Position numbers and translations under genes: made by a program
Shown here: one piece after another, positions 24,979 to 34,045 of the stretch
Numbering within the stretch: position 1 is the stretch's first letter
Layout: each line of letters begins with the position of its first letter
Source: Lachnospiraceae bacterium AC2028
Lineage (GTDB): Bacteria; Bacillota; Clostridia; Lachnospirales; Lachnospiraceae
NCBI GenBank assembly: GCA_000702685.1
Contig: JNJD01000008.1
Span: 199,223-263,222 of the forward strand
Length of the DNA stretch: 64,000 nucleotides
Direction of reading: 5' to 3'
The notes under the pieces: model-generated
The model's input: the letters and a program-made list of their open reading frames with translations, nothing else
Database searches by the model: none
What the model was told of the DNA's origin: nothing

Positions 24979-26265
24979 ATGAAAAAGGCACTTGATAAAA
25001 AGAAGATGATCATTATCGCTGTTGTATTGGTAGTGATCATCGGTATTGTCATCGCACTGCTTCTCAGGAAGAATTCGATCAGTGCGACCTCGATGAGAGT
25101 TCTTCGCTATGAAGGAACCGTCAACATGGAAGAAGACGGCATCCTGAAGACCATAAGGGAGAACCTGAGGCTTAAGAGCGGTAACGTTCTCGAGACCGAG
25201 CAGCAGAGCCTTGTATCGATCGGACTTGACGATACCAAGGTCGTAACACTTGATGAAATGTCGAGTGCAAACTTTACCCAGAGCGGAAAGAATCTGAATC
25301 TCAATCTTCAGAAAGGCTCTCTGTATTTCGATGTGCAGAAGCCTCTTGCTGCCGATGAAAATTTCGATATCGCAACCTCAACCATGATCGTCGGTATCCG
25401 CGGAACATCCGGATGGGTGAGCGTCGAGGGAGATCATGAAAGTCTTATCCTCGGAGACGGCCACGTACATGTTATCGCTACGAATCCCGTAACCGGTGAA
25501 ACCAAGGAGATCGATGTCAATCCCAGACAGAGACTGAATGTTTATCTCTACAACGACCGCGATGTAGACAGCGTTGTATTCGAACTTGAGGATATCACCG
25601 AAAGACAGCTTCCCGAGTTCGTATTAAATGTTCTCAGAAATGACATGGCTCTTCTTGACAGAGTATGCGAAGCAACGGGATGGGATAAGAACTGGATCCT
25701 CGGAACCACGGATGGAACTGAAGTGACGGATCCCGAGCCTGCTACGGATCCCGAACCTGTGTCCGAACCTGAACCCGAGCCCGCAGAGCCGGATCATGAG
25801 CATGTATATACTTCCGAAGTGACCAAGCCCGCAACATGCTCAAACCCCGGAGAGATGACATATACCTGCGAATGCGGAGATTCCTACACTGAAGAAATAC
25901 CCGCAACCGGAAAACATACCTATAATTCAACTGTAACAACCCAGGCAACTTGTGCGGTTCCCGGCGTTATGACTTATACATGTTCCGTATGCGGAGATAC
26001 ATATACCGAAGTAATACCCGCAACCGGTGAGCATGATTTCCAGGGCGGAGACTGCCAGCATCCGATGATCTGCACCGTATGCGGTGCCGAGGGACCTATG
26101 GGCCAGCATCAGATGGCGACGATTCATTGTAATGCGGAGACTCATACCGAACACATTTTGGACCCTTCCATTCCGGGCAATACGATGTGGTATATAGATG
26201 TTGAGGTTGTAGACAAGCCTGAACGTGACGAAACCCTCTGCCTGATCTGCGGTTACAGACCCTGA
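24979..26265 (+). CDS. membrane-anchored FecR-domain protein with Cys-pair C-terminal repeats
   Basis: 428 residues. One membrane segment (MIIIAVVLVVIIGIVIALLL, residues 10-29) puts the rest outside. Residues about 40-190 form a FecR domain (LRLKSGNVLETEQQSLVSIGLDDTKVVTLDEMS, GSLYFDVQKPL, VGIRGTSGWVSVEG). A Pro/Glu/Asp spacer follows, then two repeats ATC-x-x-PG-x-MTYTC-x-C-G-x-x-Y-T-E-x-IPATG and a final Cys/His-rich segment. The repeat type is known from clostridial surface proteins. FecR domains relay extracytoplasmic signals; the gene sits between HD-GYP and CHASE2-cyclase genes, so it may be the sensor or ligand for CHASE2. CGGAGG precedes the ATG. Confidence 0.8.
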   Translation: MKKALDKKKMIIIAVVLVVIIGIVIALLLRKNSISATSMRVLRYEGTVNMEEDGILKTIRENLRLKSGNVLETEQQSLVSIGLDDTKVVTLDEMSSANFTQSGKNLNLNLQKGSLYFDVQKPLAADENFDIATSTMIVGIRGTSGWVSVEGDHESLILGDGHVHVIATNPVTGETKEIDVNPRQRLNVYLYNDRDVDSVVFELEDITERQLPEFVLNVLRNDMALLDRVCEATGWDKNWILGTTDGTEVTDPEPATDPEPVSEPEPEPAEPDHEHVYTSEVTKPATCSNPGEMTYTCECGDSYTEEIPATGKHTYNSTVTTQATCAVPGVMTYTCSVCGDTYTEVIPATGEHDFQGGDCQHPMICTVCGAEGPMGQHQMATIHCNAETHTEHILDPSIPGNTMWYIDVEVVDKPERDETLCLICGYRP

Positions 26266-26291
26266 TGATATAAGAAACACAGAAAGTAATC

Positions 26292-28106
26292 ATGAAAAAA
26301 ATCATTTCCAATCCGATAATAATATCCCTCCTTGCGTCGCTTGCGGTGACACTTCTCATCGCAACGGGCGGGGTGCTGGATAAGGTTGATCTCTGGGCAC
26401 AGGATTCGTGGTTTCAGAGTGATAAGGCACTTGACGGAGAGATAATCGTCATCGGAATTGACGATAAGTCCCTTGCAGACATCGGTCCCTACAATACCTG
26501 GGACCGTACAATCATGGCATCCGCTCTCGAAAAGCTCGCGGAAGATCCCGAGATGAAGCCTGCGGTTGTTGCAATAGATACCCTCTATACTGAAGTGTCC
26601 GATCCCGAAGCGGATGAAAGACTTGCAAACGCCGCCGCGGAACTCGGAAATGTTGTTACGGCTTCTTTTGCATCCATCGGTGCCAAGGTTATTACGGAGG
26701 GTGATGAAACCTATTTTGCAACCGATGCTGTGCTTTCATACGAAGAACCGTATGATGCCTTAAGGGATGTGACAACGCAGGGACATATCAATGCGATGTA
26801 CGATACGGACGGAATACTTCGTCATGCACTTCTTTTCGTAAAGCCTGACGGACAGACCGTATATTCCATGGCTTTTGAAACCGCAAGGATCTATGCCGAG
26901 GCAAACGGATTCTCCGTACAGATGCCGCCCGCAAGCTCCAGGGGAAATTATTATGTGACTTATTCCGCCAAGCCCATGGGGTATTATGACGGATATTCTT
27001 TTTCGGATCTGATAAACGGAAACCTGGATCCCAAAGATTATGCAGGTAAGGTCGTATTTATCGGACCCTTTGCCAAGGGACTTCAGGACGAATATTTCAC
27101 TTCGATAGAACGTGCGAAGATGATGTACGGTGTCGAGTATCAGGCCAATGTCGTACAGATGATACTTGAATCCAATTACAAGACTGAAGTCGGAAAATTT
27201 CCGCAGGCCATAGTTCTTTTCATCGTATGCTTCGCGTTATTCCTTCTTTTCCAGAAGGTGGGAATCAAGATCTCATCGATCATAGCTCCCGCTGCTATCG
27301 CGCTCAGCATCGCTGCGGAATATGTTATTTTCAATGTTAAGATCGGAGGAGTCGGACACGTCCTGCATCCTCTGTGGCTTCCGGTAGGAATACTTGTTTT
27401 CTATGTGGCTTCGATAGTCATCCATTATGTGAAGTCGACACTCGAAAAAAGACGTGTCACCAGAACATTTGAAAGATATGTTGCTCCCGAGATCGTACGT
27501 GAGATATTAAAGGACGGTACCGAGGCACTTTCGCTTGGCGGCAAGACCTGTGATATCGCAGTGCTTTTCGTTGATGTCAGAGGATTTACCACGATGTCCG
27601 AAAGACTCGATCCCGAGAAGGTCGTATTTATCCTCAACAAATATCTGACCATGGCGAGCGGATGCGTAGAAGCTACGGGCGGAACTCTCGATAAATTCGT
27701 CGGTGATGCGATGATGGCATTCTGGGGCGCACCTCTTCCCCAGGAAGATCCGGTCATGAATGCGGTGAAGACCGCAATGGGCATCGTTGAAGGATGCGCT
27801 AAGGTGTCCGAAGAACTCAAGGCGGAGATCGGTGAAGAGCTCCGCGTCGGTGTCGGCGTAAACTACGGTCCCGCGGTCGTCGGAAATATGGGCGCCGAAA
27901 AGCATATGGACTACACTGCGATAGGTGATACAGTCAATACCGCCGCACGTCTCGAAGCCAATGCACCCGGCGGCAAGGTATATATCAGCAGAAGCGTTGC
28001 GGATGCTCTCGAAGGCCGCATAACATATACATCACTCGGCGATACCATAAAGCTTAAGGGTAAAGCCGATGGATTCGAAGTTCTTGAACTAAATTCGATA
28101 AAATGA
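26292..28106 (+). CDS. CHASE2-domain class III adenylate/guanylate cyclase
   Basis: 604 residues. A first membrane segment (about 10-27) is followed by an extracellular CHASE2 sensor (about 30-300: DSWFQSDKALDGEIIVIGIDDKSLADIGPYNTWDR, VVFIGPFAKGLQDEYFTSI). Three more membrane segments (about 305-380) precede a cytoplasmic cyclase domain (about 395-600). Catalytic residues: metal Asp in LFVDVRGFTT and FVGDAMMAFWGAP, base-selecting Lys in TLDKFVGD, and N-x3-R in DTVNTAARLEA. It should make cAMP (or cGMP) in response to an outside signal. Last gene of the MBL-HD-GYP-FecR cassette. Confidence 0.88.
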   Translation: MKKIISNPIIISLLASLAVTLLIATGGVLDKVDLWAQDSWFQSDKALDGEIIVIGIDDKSLADIGPYNTWDRTIMASALEKLAEDPEMKPAVVAIDTLYTEVSDPEADERLANAAAELGNVVTASFASIGAKVITEGDETYFATDAVLSYEEPYDALRDVTTQGHINAMYDTDGILRHALLFVKPDGQTVYSMAFETARIYAEANGFSVQMPPASSRGNYYVTYSAKPMGYYDGYSFSDLINGNLDPKDYAGKVVFIGPFAKGLQDEYFTSIERAKMMYGVEYQANVVQMILESNYKTEVGKFPQAIVLFIVCFALFLLFQKVGIKISSIIAPAAIALSIAAEYVIFNVKIGGVGHVLHPLWLPVGILVFYVASIVIHYVKSTLEKRRVTRTFERYVAPEIVREILKDGTEALSLGGKTCDIAVLFVDVRGFTTMSERLDPEKVVFILNKYLTMASGCVEATGGTLDKFVGDAMMAFWGAPLPQEDPVMNAVKTAMGIVEGCAKVSEELKAEIGEELRVGVGVNYGPAVVGNMGAEKHMDYTAIGDTVNTAARLEANAPGGKVYISRSVADALEGRITYTSLGDTIKLKGKADGFEVLELNSIK

Positions 28107-28139
28107 TTTGCCGCATATAAGGCTTTTATGAGGACGTAA

Positions 28140-29648
28140 ATGGTAACCAACGACGAAGGAATAGTACATTTTAAACACTCGATCATGGAAGAGGTCTGCA
28201 GGCTTGCGTGGGATTCGAATCTCAACGAAGATACCAAGGCTGCACTTGTTGAGAAGATCATTCCCGGTCCCAAGCCGATCTTCAGATGCTGTATCTACAA
28301 AGAGCGAGAGATCGTGCGTGAAAGGATCCGCCTTGCGTGCGGTCTGGATACTTCCGACAATATCGGTTCCGATAATTACGTCCAGGTCATACATGCTGCG
28401 TGCGACGAATGTCCCCTGTCCGCGTATTCCGTTACCGATAACTGCAGATTCTGTCTCGGAAAGGCATGTCTTAATTCGTGCAAATTCGCCGCTATAAGCC
28501 CCGGTGACGTACGTATGCATATCGATCCCGCAAAGTGCAAGGAATGCGGTATGTGCGCGAAAGCGTGTCCATTCGGCGCGATCGTACATCTGGAGCGTCC
28601 CTGCAAGAAAGCCTGTCCCGTGGGCGCGATAACCTACGATGAGTACGGCATCTGCAAGATCGACGAGACAAAGTGCATCAATTGCGGACACTGCATACAC
28701 AGCTGTCCTTTCGGTGCAATCGGATCCAAGACCTATCTTGTTCCCATAATACAGGATATCCTTGCCGGAAAAGAAGTCATCGCAATGGTTGCCCCCGCTA
28801 TAGAGGGCCAGTTCGGCGCCGATATCGATATGGCATCCATAAAAGCGGCCCTGCTCAAGCTCGGCTTTTCCGATATGGTAGAAGTTGGACTGGGCGGAGA
28901 CATGACCGCGGCATTTGAGTCCCTTGAATGGAGCGAAGCGCGTAAGGAAGGCAGAAAGATGACGACATCCTGCTGTCCCGCATTCATCAACATGCTCCGC
29001 AAGCATTTCCCGGATCAGTACCGTGACAATAAATCCACAACCGTATCACCCATGTGTGCTATATCAAGATATCTGAAGCTCACCCATCCCGGATGCACGA
29101 CCGTATTCATCGGTCCCTGCATTGCCAAGAAGGCTGAAGCCAGGGAAGAGAGGATCCCCGATAATGCCGATTATGTCATTACATTCGGCGAACTCAGGGC
29201 ACTGCTCAGATCCAGGGATGTTAAGCTTGAGCACGTTGACGGAGAATACCAGCTTGCTTCGTCATACGGCAAGAAATTCGCATCCAGCGGCGGTGTTGCG
29301 GGTGCGGTTCTCGAATGCATGCAGGAAAGAGGAGAGGATACTTCCGATATCAGGCTTCTTAAGGTTGCCGGAGGTGAAGAATGCCGTAAGGCGCTCCTTA
29401 TGCTGAAAGCGGGAAGGCTTGAGGAAGATTTCATAGAGGGAATGGTATGTCCCGGAGGATGTGTGGGAGGACCTTCCAAGCACGCTACCGAGGCTGAGAT
29501 AACCAAAGCGAGAAATACTTTGCTGGCCAAAGCCGATGACCGTAAGGTGCTTGAAAATCTCAAGGATTATCCCATGGATAAGTTCTCGATGAACCGCCAT
29601 GGGCATATGGATCCCGAACTTGTGAAGAAAGTTTTTGACACGAAATAA
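28140..29648 (+). CDS. monomeric [FeFe]-hydrogenase with N-terminal ferredoxin domains (group B-like)
   Basis: 502 residues, soluble. The N-terminal region (to about 200) is Cys-rich with several [4Fe-4S] sites: CDECPLS, CRFCLGKACLNSC, CKECGMCAKACPFGA, CKKACPVGA and CINCGHCIHSCPFGA. The H-cluster domain has L1 TSCCPAF, L2 FIGPCIAKKAE and L3 EGMVCPGGCVGGPS, so all four cluster cysteines and the proton-relay Cys (first C of SCC) are present. L3 ends GGPS rather than GGGQP, as in group B enzymes, whose physiological role is unsettled. The ATG follows GAGGA. It lies 33 bases after the cyclase gene. Confidence 0.85.
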   Translation: MVTNDEGIVHFKHSIMEEVCRLAWDSNLNEDTKAALVEKIIPGPKPIFRCCIYKEREIVRERIRLACGLDTSDNIGSDNYVQVIHAACDECPLSAYSVTDNCRFCLGKACLNSCKFAAISPGDVRMHIDPAKCKECGMCAKACPFGAIVHLERPCKKACPVGAITYDEYGICKIDETKCINCGHCIHSCPFGAIGSKTYLVPIIQDILAGKEVIAMVAPAIEGQFGADIDMASIKAALLKLGFSDMVEVGLGGDMTAAFESLEWSEARKEGRKMTTSCCPAFINMLRKHFPDQYRDNKSTTVSPMCAISRYLKLTHPGCTTVFIGPCIAKKAEAREERIPDNADYVITFGELRALLRSRDVKLEHVDGEYQLASSYGKKFASSGGVAGAVLECMQERGEDTSDIRLLKVAGGEECRKALLMLKAGRLEEDFIEGMVCPGGCVGGPSKHATEAEITKARNTLLAKADDRKVLENLKDYPMDKFSMNRHGHMDPELVKKVFDTK

Positions 29649-29656
29649 ATGTCGGA

Positions 29657-29685
29657 GTGAGCGCCGGAACTGTTCCTGTGTTTCA
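29657..29685. repeat. dispersed 29-base palindrome, type B, degenerate copy
   Basis: GTGAGCGCCGGAAC... reads as a worn copy of the type B unit (GTGAACG, core GGGACGGTTCC, GTTCAC), keeping the exact length. It begins 9 bases after the hydrogenase stop. Confidence 0.5.
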
Positions 29686-29762
29686 TAATGCTTATGTTAT
29701 GAATCTCACAGATTAAAAACCGGTTAAATGGAAGCTGTATAGAATTTAGTCGGATTTTGGTT

Positions 29763-29768
29763 TATAAT
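29763..29768 (+). promoter_or_regulatory. -10 box of tRNA-Gly
   Basis: Perfect TATAAT ending 12 bases before the tRNA; no convincing -35 box at 17 bases. Confidence 0.5.
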
Positions 29769-29780
29769 ATTATGTTGTGT

Positions 29781-29851
29781 GCGACTGTAGTACATCGGTA
29801 GTATATCAGCTTCCCAAGCTGAGGAGGCGGGTCCGACTCCCGTCAGTCGCT
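29781..29851 (+). tRNA. tRNA-Gly (anticodon CCC)
   Basis: 71-base cloverleaf: acceptor GCGACTG pairs with CAGTCGC (29844-29850), discriminator T, no encoded CCA. D-arm GTAC/GTAT with GG in the loop. Anticodon stem TCAGC/GCTGA with loop TTCCCAA, giving anticodon CCC (reads GGG). T-stem GCGGG/CCCGT has loop TCCGACT, where the normally invariant T at position 55 is C. Five T follow the gene and may end transcription. Confidence 0.88.
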
Positions 29852-29941
29852 TTTTACGAAAACCTTGTGATCATATCGGTCGCGAGGTTTTCTGTATCAA
29901 GGGGAAAACATATCTTGTGAGTGGGTTTTTAGGAGGTGTTT

Positions 29942-31873
29942 ATGGGACTTGTCAGTACTAACGACAAATGTATCGGCTGTAACAAGTGTATAAGAGCCTG
30001 TAGCAGCATGGGCGCCAATATTGCAACAGAAAGAGACAGGGGTAACATTATCGATGTTGATCCCGAGAGATGTATCGCATGCGGTGCCTGCCTTGATGCC
30101 TGTGAGCATGGTGCAAGGGAATATACCGATGATGTCGAGAGATTCTTCGATGATCTTAAAAAGGGTACCGGGATCTCCGTTCTCATTGCTCCCGCATTTC
30201 TTGCAAACTATCCCAGAGAATATGAGAAATATCTCGGCATGCTCAAAAAGCTCGGTGTAAACCGCTTCATCAGCGTATCATTCGGTGCCGATATCTGTAC
30301 CTGGGGTTATATCAAGTACATTACCGAGAATAAGTTCTTCGGCGGTATATCACAGCCCTGCCCTGCGGTAGTCGGCTATATCGAGAGATATACTCCCGAA
30401 CTCCTGCCTAAGCTCATGCCCGTTCAGTCCCCCATGATGTGTGCTGCGATCTATCTGAACAAATACATGAATGTCAAGGATAAGCTTGCGTTCATCAGCC
30501 CCTGCATCGCGAAAAAGAATGAGATAGACGATCCCAACAATAAGGGATACGTTTCCTATAACCTCACATTCAAGCGTCTTGTGGAGTACCTTAAAAAGAA
30601 TCCCGTCAGCGGCGCCACTCCTTACAAGGATGAGATAGAATACGGTCTCGGATCCATCTATCCGATGCCCGGCGGCCTCAAGGAGAACGTATACTGGCTT
30701 CTCGGAGAGGATGCTCTCGTAAGACAGATGGAAGGTGAGCATCATATGTATGAGTACCTTCAGCGCAACAAGGAGCTCCTTAAGTGCGGAAGATCCTCTT
30801 ATCTCTTTGTCGATGCTCTTAATTGTACAAACGGATGCCTCTACGGAACCGGAACGGAAGTACGTGATGACATGAGAGAAGATGTCTTCATGGCCATCCA
30901 GAAGATCAAGGCGGAAAGCAAGAATAATTCCAAGAAGTCCGCATGGGGAAGAGAACTCACTCCCGAAAAGAGGCTTGCTGCACTCAATAAGGAATTCGCA
31001 GATCTTAACCTGAATGACTTCCTCAGAAAGTATACCGACAGAAGCGCCGCATGCAGGATCAAGACTCCGAGTGCGAAGGAACTTGACGATATCTTCAGAC
31101 AGCTTAAGAAGGATACTCCCGAAAAGCGTTCGATCGACTGCGGATGCTGCGGATATGAATCCTGTGAAAAAATGGCCGTGGCTATCTATAACGGCTTCAA
31201 TCATATTCACAACTGCGTACACTTCATCAAGGACCGTGCTTACGAAGAGAAGGACAAGGCTGTTGCGCTGAGTGATGAAGTAAACAGAACCCAGGAAGAG
31301 ATGCGCGAGAAGAAGATTGTTCTTGCCGATGAGATCAGCGAGAACTTCAGCTCAATGAGAAGTACTATCACTCAGATGGAACAGACCGGTAACGATAATG
31401 CTCATCAGACTGAGGGTATTTCCAAAGAGATGTCTCAGGTCAATGATTTCGCTATAGAACTTAAGGAAGTTCTTAATACTATTGAGGAATGCCTGAACAG
31501 GCTTGAATCGAACAATACTGCCGTTATCGGAATCGCATCGCAGACAAATCTCCTCGCACTGAATGCTTCCATAGAAGCCGCACGTGCGGGTGAAGCCGGA
31601 AGAGGCTTTGCGGTTGTTGCGGATGAGATCAAAAAACTGGCTGAAGATTCCAAGACAACGGCCGATGACAGTAATGCCAATAACAGGGATGTCAAGGAAA
31701 CCGTTGAACATCTTATGGAAGAAGCGGCCAAACTCAGTGAGATCGTCAACAGCGTAAACGGCAGGACCACGAGTCTTGTAGCCTCCGCTGAGGAAACTGC
31801 TGTATCTATCAGTCTCATGAAGGATATGGCTGAAAATGTCGAATCATCCTTAAGAGAGATCCTCGAGCATTAA
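29942..31873 (+). CDS. soluble [FeFe]-hydrogenase-like sensor fused to FeS and methyl-accepting chemotaxis domains
   Basis: 643 residues, no membrane segment; start at ATG 29942 behind AGGAGG. Order: two [4Fe-4S] ferredoxin motifs (C10/13/16/20 and C44/47/50/54); a hydrogenase H-cluster domain with SQPCPA (C140), SPCIAKK (C188) and NCTNGC (C295, C299); a PF04060-type FeS motif with exact C-x2-C-x4-C-x16-C spacing (C400, C403, C408, C425); and an MCP signalling coiled coil with hairpin tip [27 protein letters not shown] (about 537-563). The four H-cluster ligands are kept, but the proton-relay Cys before C140 is Pro and the L3 Met is lost, as in sensory hydrogenases. Likely a cytoplasmic H2/redox receptor for CheA (inference). 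Confidence 0.85.
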   Translation: MGLVSTNDKCIGCNKCIRACSSMGANIATERDRGNIIDVDPERCIACGACLDACEHGAREYTDDVERFFDDLKKGTGISVLIAPAFLANYPREYEKYLGMLKKLGVNRFISVSFGADICTWGYIKYITENKFFGGISQPCPAVVGYIERYTPELLPKLMPVQSPMMCAAIYLNKYMNVKDKLAFISPCIAKKNEIDDPNNKGYVSYNLTFKRLVEYLKKNPVSGATPYKDEIEYGLGSIYPMPGGLKENVYWLLGEDALVRQMEGEHHMYEYLQRNKELLKCGRSSYLFVDALNCTNGCLYGTGTEVRDDMREDVFMAIQKIKAESKNNSKKSAWGRELTPEKRLAALNKEFADLNLNDFLRKYTDRSAACRIKTPSAKELDDIFRQLKKDTPEKRSIDCGCCGYESCEKMAVAIYNGFNHIHNCVHFIKDRAYEEKDKAVALSDEVNRTQEEMREKKIVLADEISENFSSMRSTITQMEQTGNDNAHQTEGISKEMSQVNDFAIELKEVLNTIEECLNRLESNNTAVIGIASQTNLLALNASIEAARAGEAGRGFAVVADEIKKLAEDSKTTADDSNANNRDVKETVEHLMEEAAKLSEIVNSVNGRTTSLVASAEETAVSISLMKDMAENVESSLREILEH

Positions 31874-31883
31874 GGACCGTGGA

Positions 31884-31988
31884 ATGGCGGAATTTGAACA
31901 GAACCGGGACAAGAGCATATCGGAAATATTCGAAAGGGCGGATCGGCAGATGTACGAGGATAAGCACAGGCTGAAGGAAATGAGCTGA
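31884..31988 (+). pseudogene. 34-codon remnant resembling the C-terminal helix of a GGDEF domain
   Basis: A short frame just after the sensor gene encodes MAEFEQNRDKSISEIFERAD followed by RQMYEDKHRLKEMS. The pattern I-F-E-R-A-D-x-x-M-Y-E-D-K is the usual last helix of diguanylate cyclase domains. No ribosome site or upstream GGDEF sequence is present, so it is best read as a fragment of a lost cyclase or of a signalling tail once joined to the neighbour. Confidence 0.5.
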
Positions 31989-31993
31989 ATGTA

Positions 31994-32034
31994 AAAAAAG
32001 ACGGATCAGGATAATTCCCGATCCGTCTTTTTTT
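31994..32034. terminator. bidirectional intrinsic terminator
   Basis: AAAAAGACGGATC / GATCCGTCTTTTT hairpin with A-run and T-run, between the hydrogenase-sensor gene and the convergent GGDEF-EAL gene. Confidence 0.9.
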
Positions 32035-32037
32035 ATA

Positions 32038-34005
32038 TCATTCTATCACTTCCGAGATCTCAAACTTTCCTTCTCCGATCATACTGTAGATATCATCAAT
32101 GGGAACGGGCTTGCTGTAATAGTATCCCTGCAGCCTGTCGCATCCGACCATGGTCAGGAAGTCAACACATGCATCATTTTCAACACCTTCGGTAAGTGTC
32201 TTCATTCCGAGGTTGTCGGCAAGATCTATGACAGTGCAGAGGATCTTCTTGGAATTTTCCGTATTTTCCTCGTAATCGGGATCGCCGAAGTTCTTGAGGA
32301 ATACCATATCGATCTTGAGCACATCAAAGTTGAAATCCTTGAGTACGTTGAGAGAAGAGTATCCGGAGCCGAAATCGTCGAGCCAGAGGCTGTAGCCTTT
32401 CTCGTGGAGGATATCCATCGATTTCTTGAGTCCGAGCGTATCGTCCGTCAGGGCGCTTTCCGTGATCTCTACATGCAGATACTTTCTTGGAATGTCATAC
32501 TTTTCAACAAGTCTTTCGAGTTCGCCGATCGCATCCATAAGCTCGAAATCAAGCCTTGAGAAATTGAGGGAAACGGGGAATATCTTTTCACCTTTATCGA
32601 GTCTTTCCCTCATGTCCCTGCAGACGGTTTCGTATATGCACAGATCGAGCTTGTCTATCTGACGTGACTCTTCAAGCACGGGGATGAATGTACCGGGTGA
32701 AAGGAAACCGTATTTTGGATCGATCCAGCGTGCGAGTGCCTCGCATCCGCAGAGCTTCTTATCCTCGGACCAGACGACCGGCTGATAATAAACCTTGATG
32801 TATCCTTCACGAACGGCTTTGTCCACGTTGTTGATGATGTAATTACGGAGCCTGAAATTCTCGGCCATCTTCTCATCGTATTCGGCATAGAATCTGTCCG
32901 CCTGATGGGAGATGGTGGTGCATGCGTATCTTGCCCTGTCGGTCTCGAGACGGGGATCTTCAATTTCTCCTTTCGGTCTGTATGCACCGACCTTAAGAGT
33001 AAGGTAAAGTTCATCCGGTGTATCCTTGCCGATGGATTCCTGAATCTTGGTTATCCTTTCAAGATAATCCGGCTTATCGGTAAGAATGGTGAAATGGTCG
33101 TTCGAAAGTCTCGCATATGAATCGTCTTCGAAATAATTGGCGATCTCCTTGGAAAGATTTATGAGCAGTTCGTTTCCTTTCATGAAACCGAGGGAGTCGT
33201 TGTAGAGTTTGAAGTTCTCGATGTTTATGAAAAGATATACGAGGTTTTCCTTGTCGATCGTCTCAAGCTGCTTGAAGGCTTTGTCGGTAAAGCCTTTTAC
33301 ATTGGGAATCCCGGTAAGCTCATCCGTAACCGATGCAATGACAAGCTTTTCGGATTTTATTGCTTCCGAATGACGCTGATGATATATGCTTATGACTACG
33401 GTTATCATGGAAATATAGAAGGTTGCGAAATTGATCTTGTCGCCTTCGTTCATTCCGAGCGTGCCGTCCTTAAGATAGACGAATTTATCAAGATATATGA
33501 TATATGCATTTCCGATGACCATGAGCATCAGGAATGATATATAGGGCCTCCAGATGAGAAGGCATGCCGCGTAGAGTACCATCGTAAGGAAGCAGAGGAT
33601 CATTCTTCCCTTGGAGTAATCGTTGGCGGATACGGTCCATCCGAAATACATGCATATGCCGGTGAATATGAGAGTGAGGATAATGCTGAGCCTCTTGGAT
33701 CTGCCTATCTTATCCTTCATATAAAGGATCGAATAGATAAGCATCAGTACACCTATCAGAAGGAGCATCCAATAGCTCTTCGTATAGGTGAAGAAACTTT
33801 CAAAGGTGAATTCGTATTTTCCGGAGAAGATATACTTATTCAGATAGCGTACTATCATCCATGTTTCCAGAACGATGATGATGGATGACATATAGATCGT
33901 GGAGCGTACATTCGCGTCACGATGGAATGATTTTTCGTAATCGGACATTTTGAAGAATCCGAGTGCCGCAAGGATCCTCTTGCCGAGACTGTCCTTCTTT
34001 TCCAT
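32038..34005 (-). CDS. membrane protein with degenerate GGDEF and intact EAL domain (c-di-GMP phosphodiesterase)
   Basis: 655 residues. Six or so membrane segments fill about residues 30-215, a sensor region of unknown type. A GGDEF domain follows (about 225-375: SVTDELTGIPNVKGF), but its active loop reads RLSNDHF instead of RxGGDEF, so cyclase activity is unlikely. The EAL domain (about 390-645) keeps the catalytic set: CEALARW, LNFSR, VEITESA, LDDFGSGYSSL, LKIDMVFL, LTEGVEN and QGYYYSKP. Net activity should be c-di-GMP breakdown, perhaps with GTP control through the dead GGDEF. GGGGAG precedes the ATG. Confidence 0.88.
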   Translation of the reverse strand: MEKKDSLGKRILAALGFFKMSDYEKSFHRDANVRSTIYMSSIIIVLETWMIVRYLNKYIFSGKYEFTFESFFTYTKSYWMLLLIGVLMLIYSILYMKDKIGRSKRLSIILTLIFTGICMYFGWTVSANDYSKGRMILCFLTMVLYAACLLIWRPYISFLMLMVIGNAYIIYLDKFVYLKDGTLGMNEGDKINFATFYISMITVVISIYHQRHSEAIKSEKLVIASVTDELTGIPNVKGFTDKAFKQLETIDKENLVYLFINIENFKLYNDSLGFMKGNELLINLSKEIANYFEDDSYARLSNDHFTILTDKPDYLERITKIQESIGKDTPDELYLTLKVGAYRPKGEIEDPRLETDRARYACTTISHQADRFYAEYDEKMAENFRLRNYIINNVDKAVREGYIKVYYQPVVWSEDKKLCGCEALARWIDPKYGFLSPGTFIPVLEESRQIDKLDLCIYETVCRDMRERLDKGEKIFPVSLNFSRLDFELMDAIGELERLVEKYDIPRKYLHVEITESALTDDTLGLKKSMDILHEKGYSLWLDDFGSGYSSLNVLKDFNFDVLKIDMVFLKNFGDPDYEENTENSKKILCTVIDLADNLGMKTLTEGVENDACVDFLTMVGCDRLQGYYYSKPVPIDDIYSMIGEGKFEISEVIE

Positions 34006-34045
34006 ATGTTATTCTCCCCAAATAAGACTATCGGACTTTAAACGG

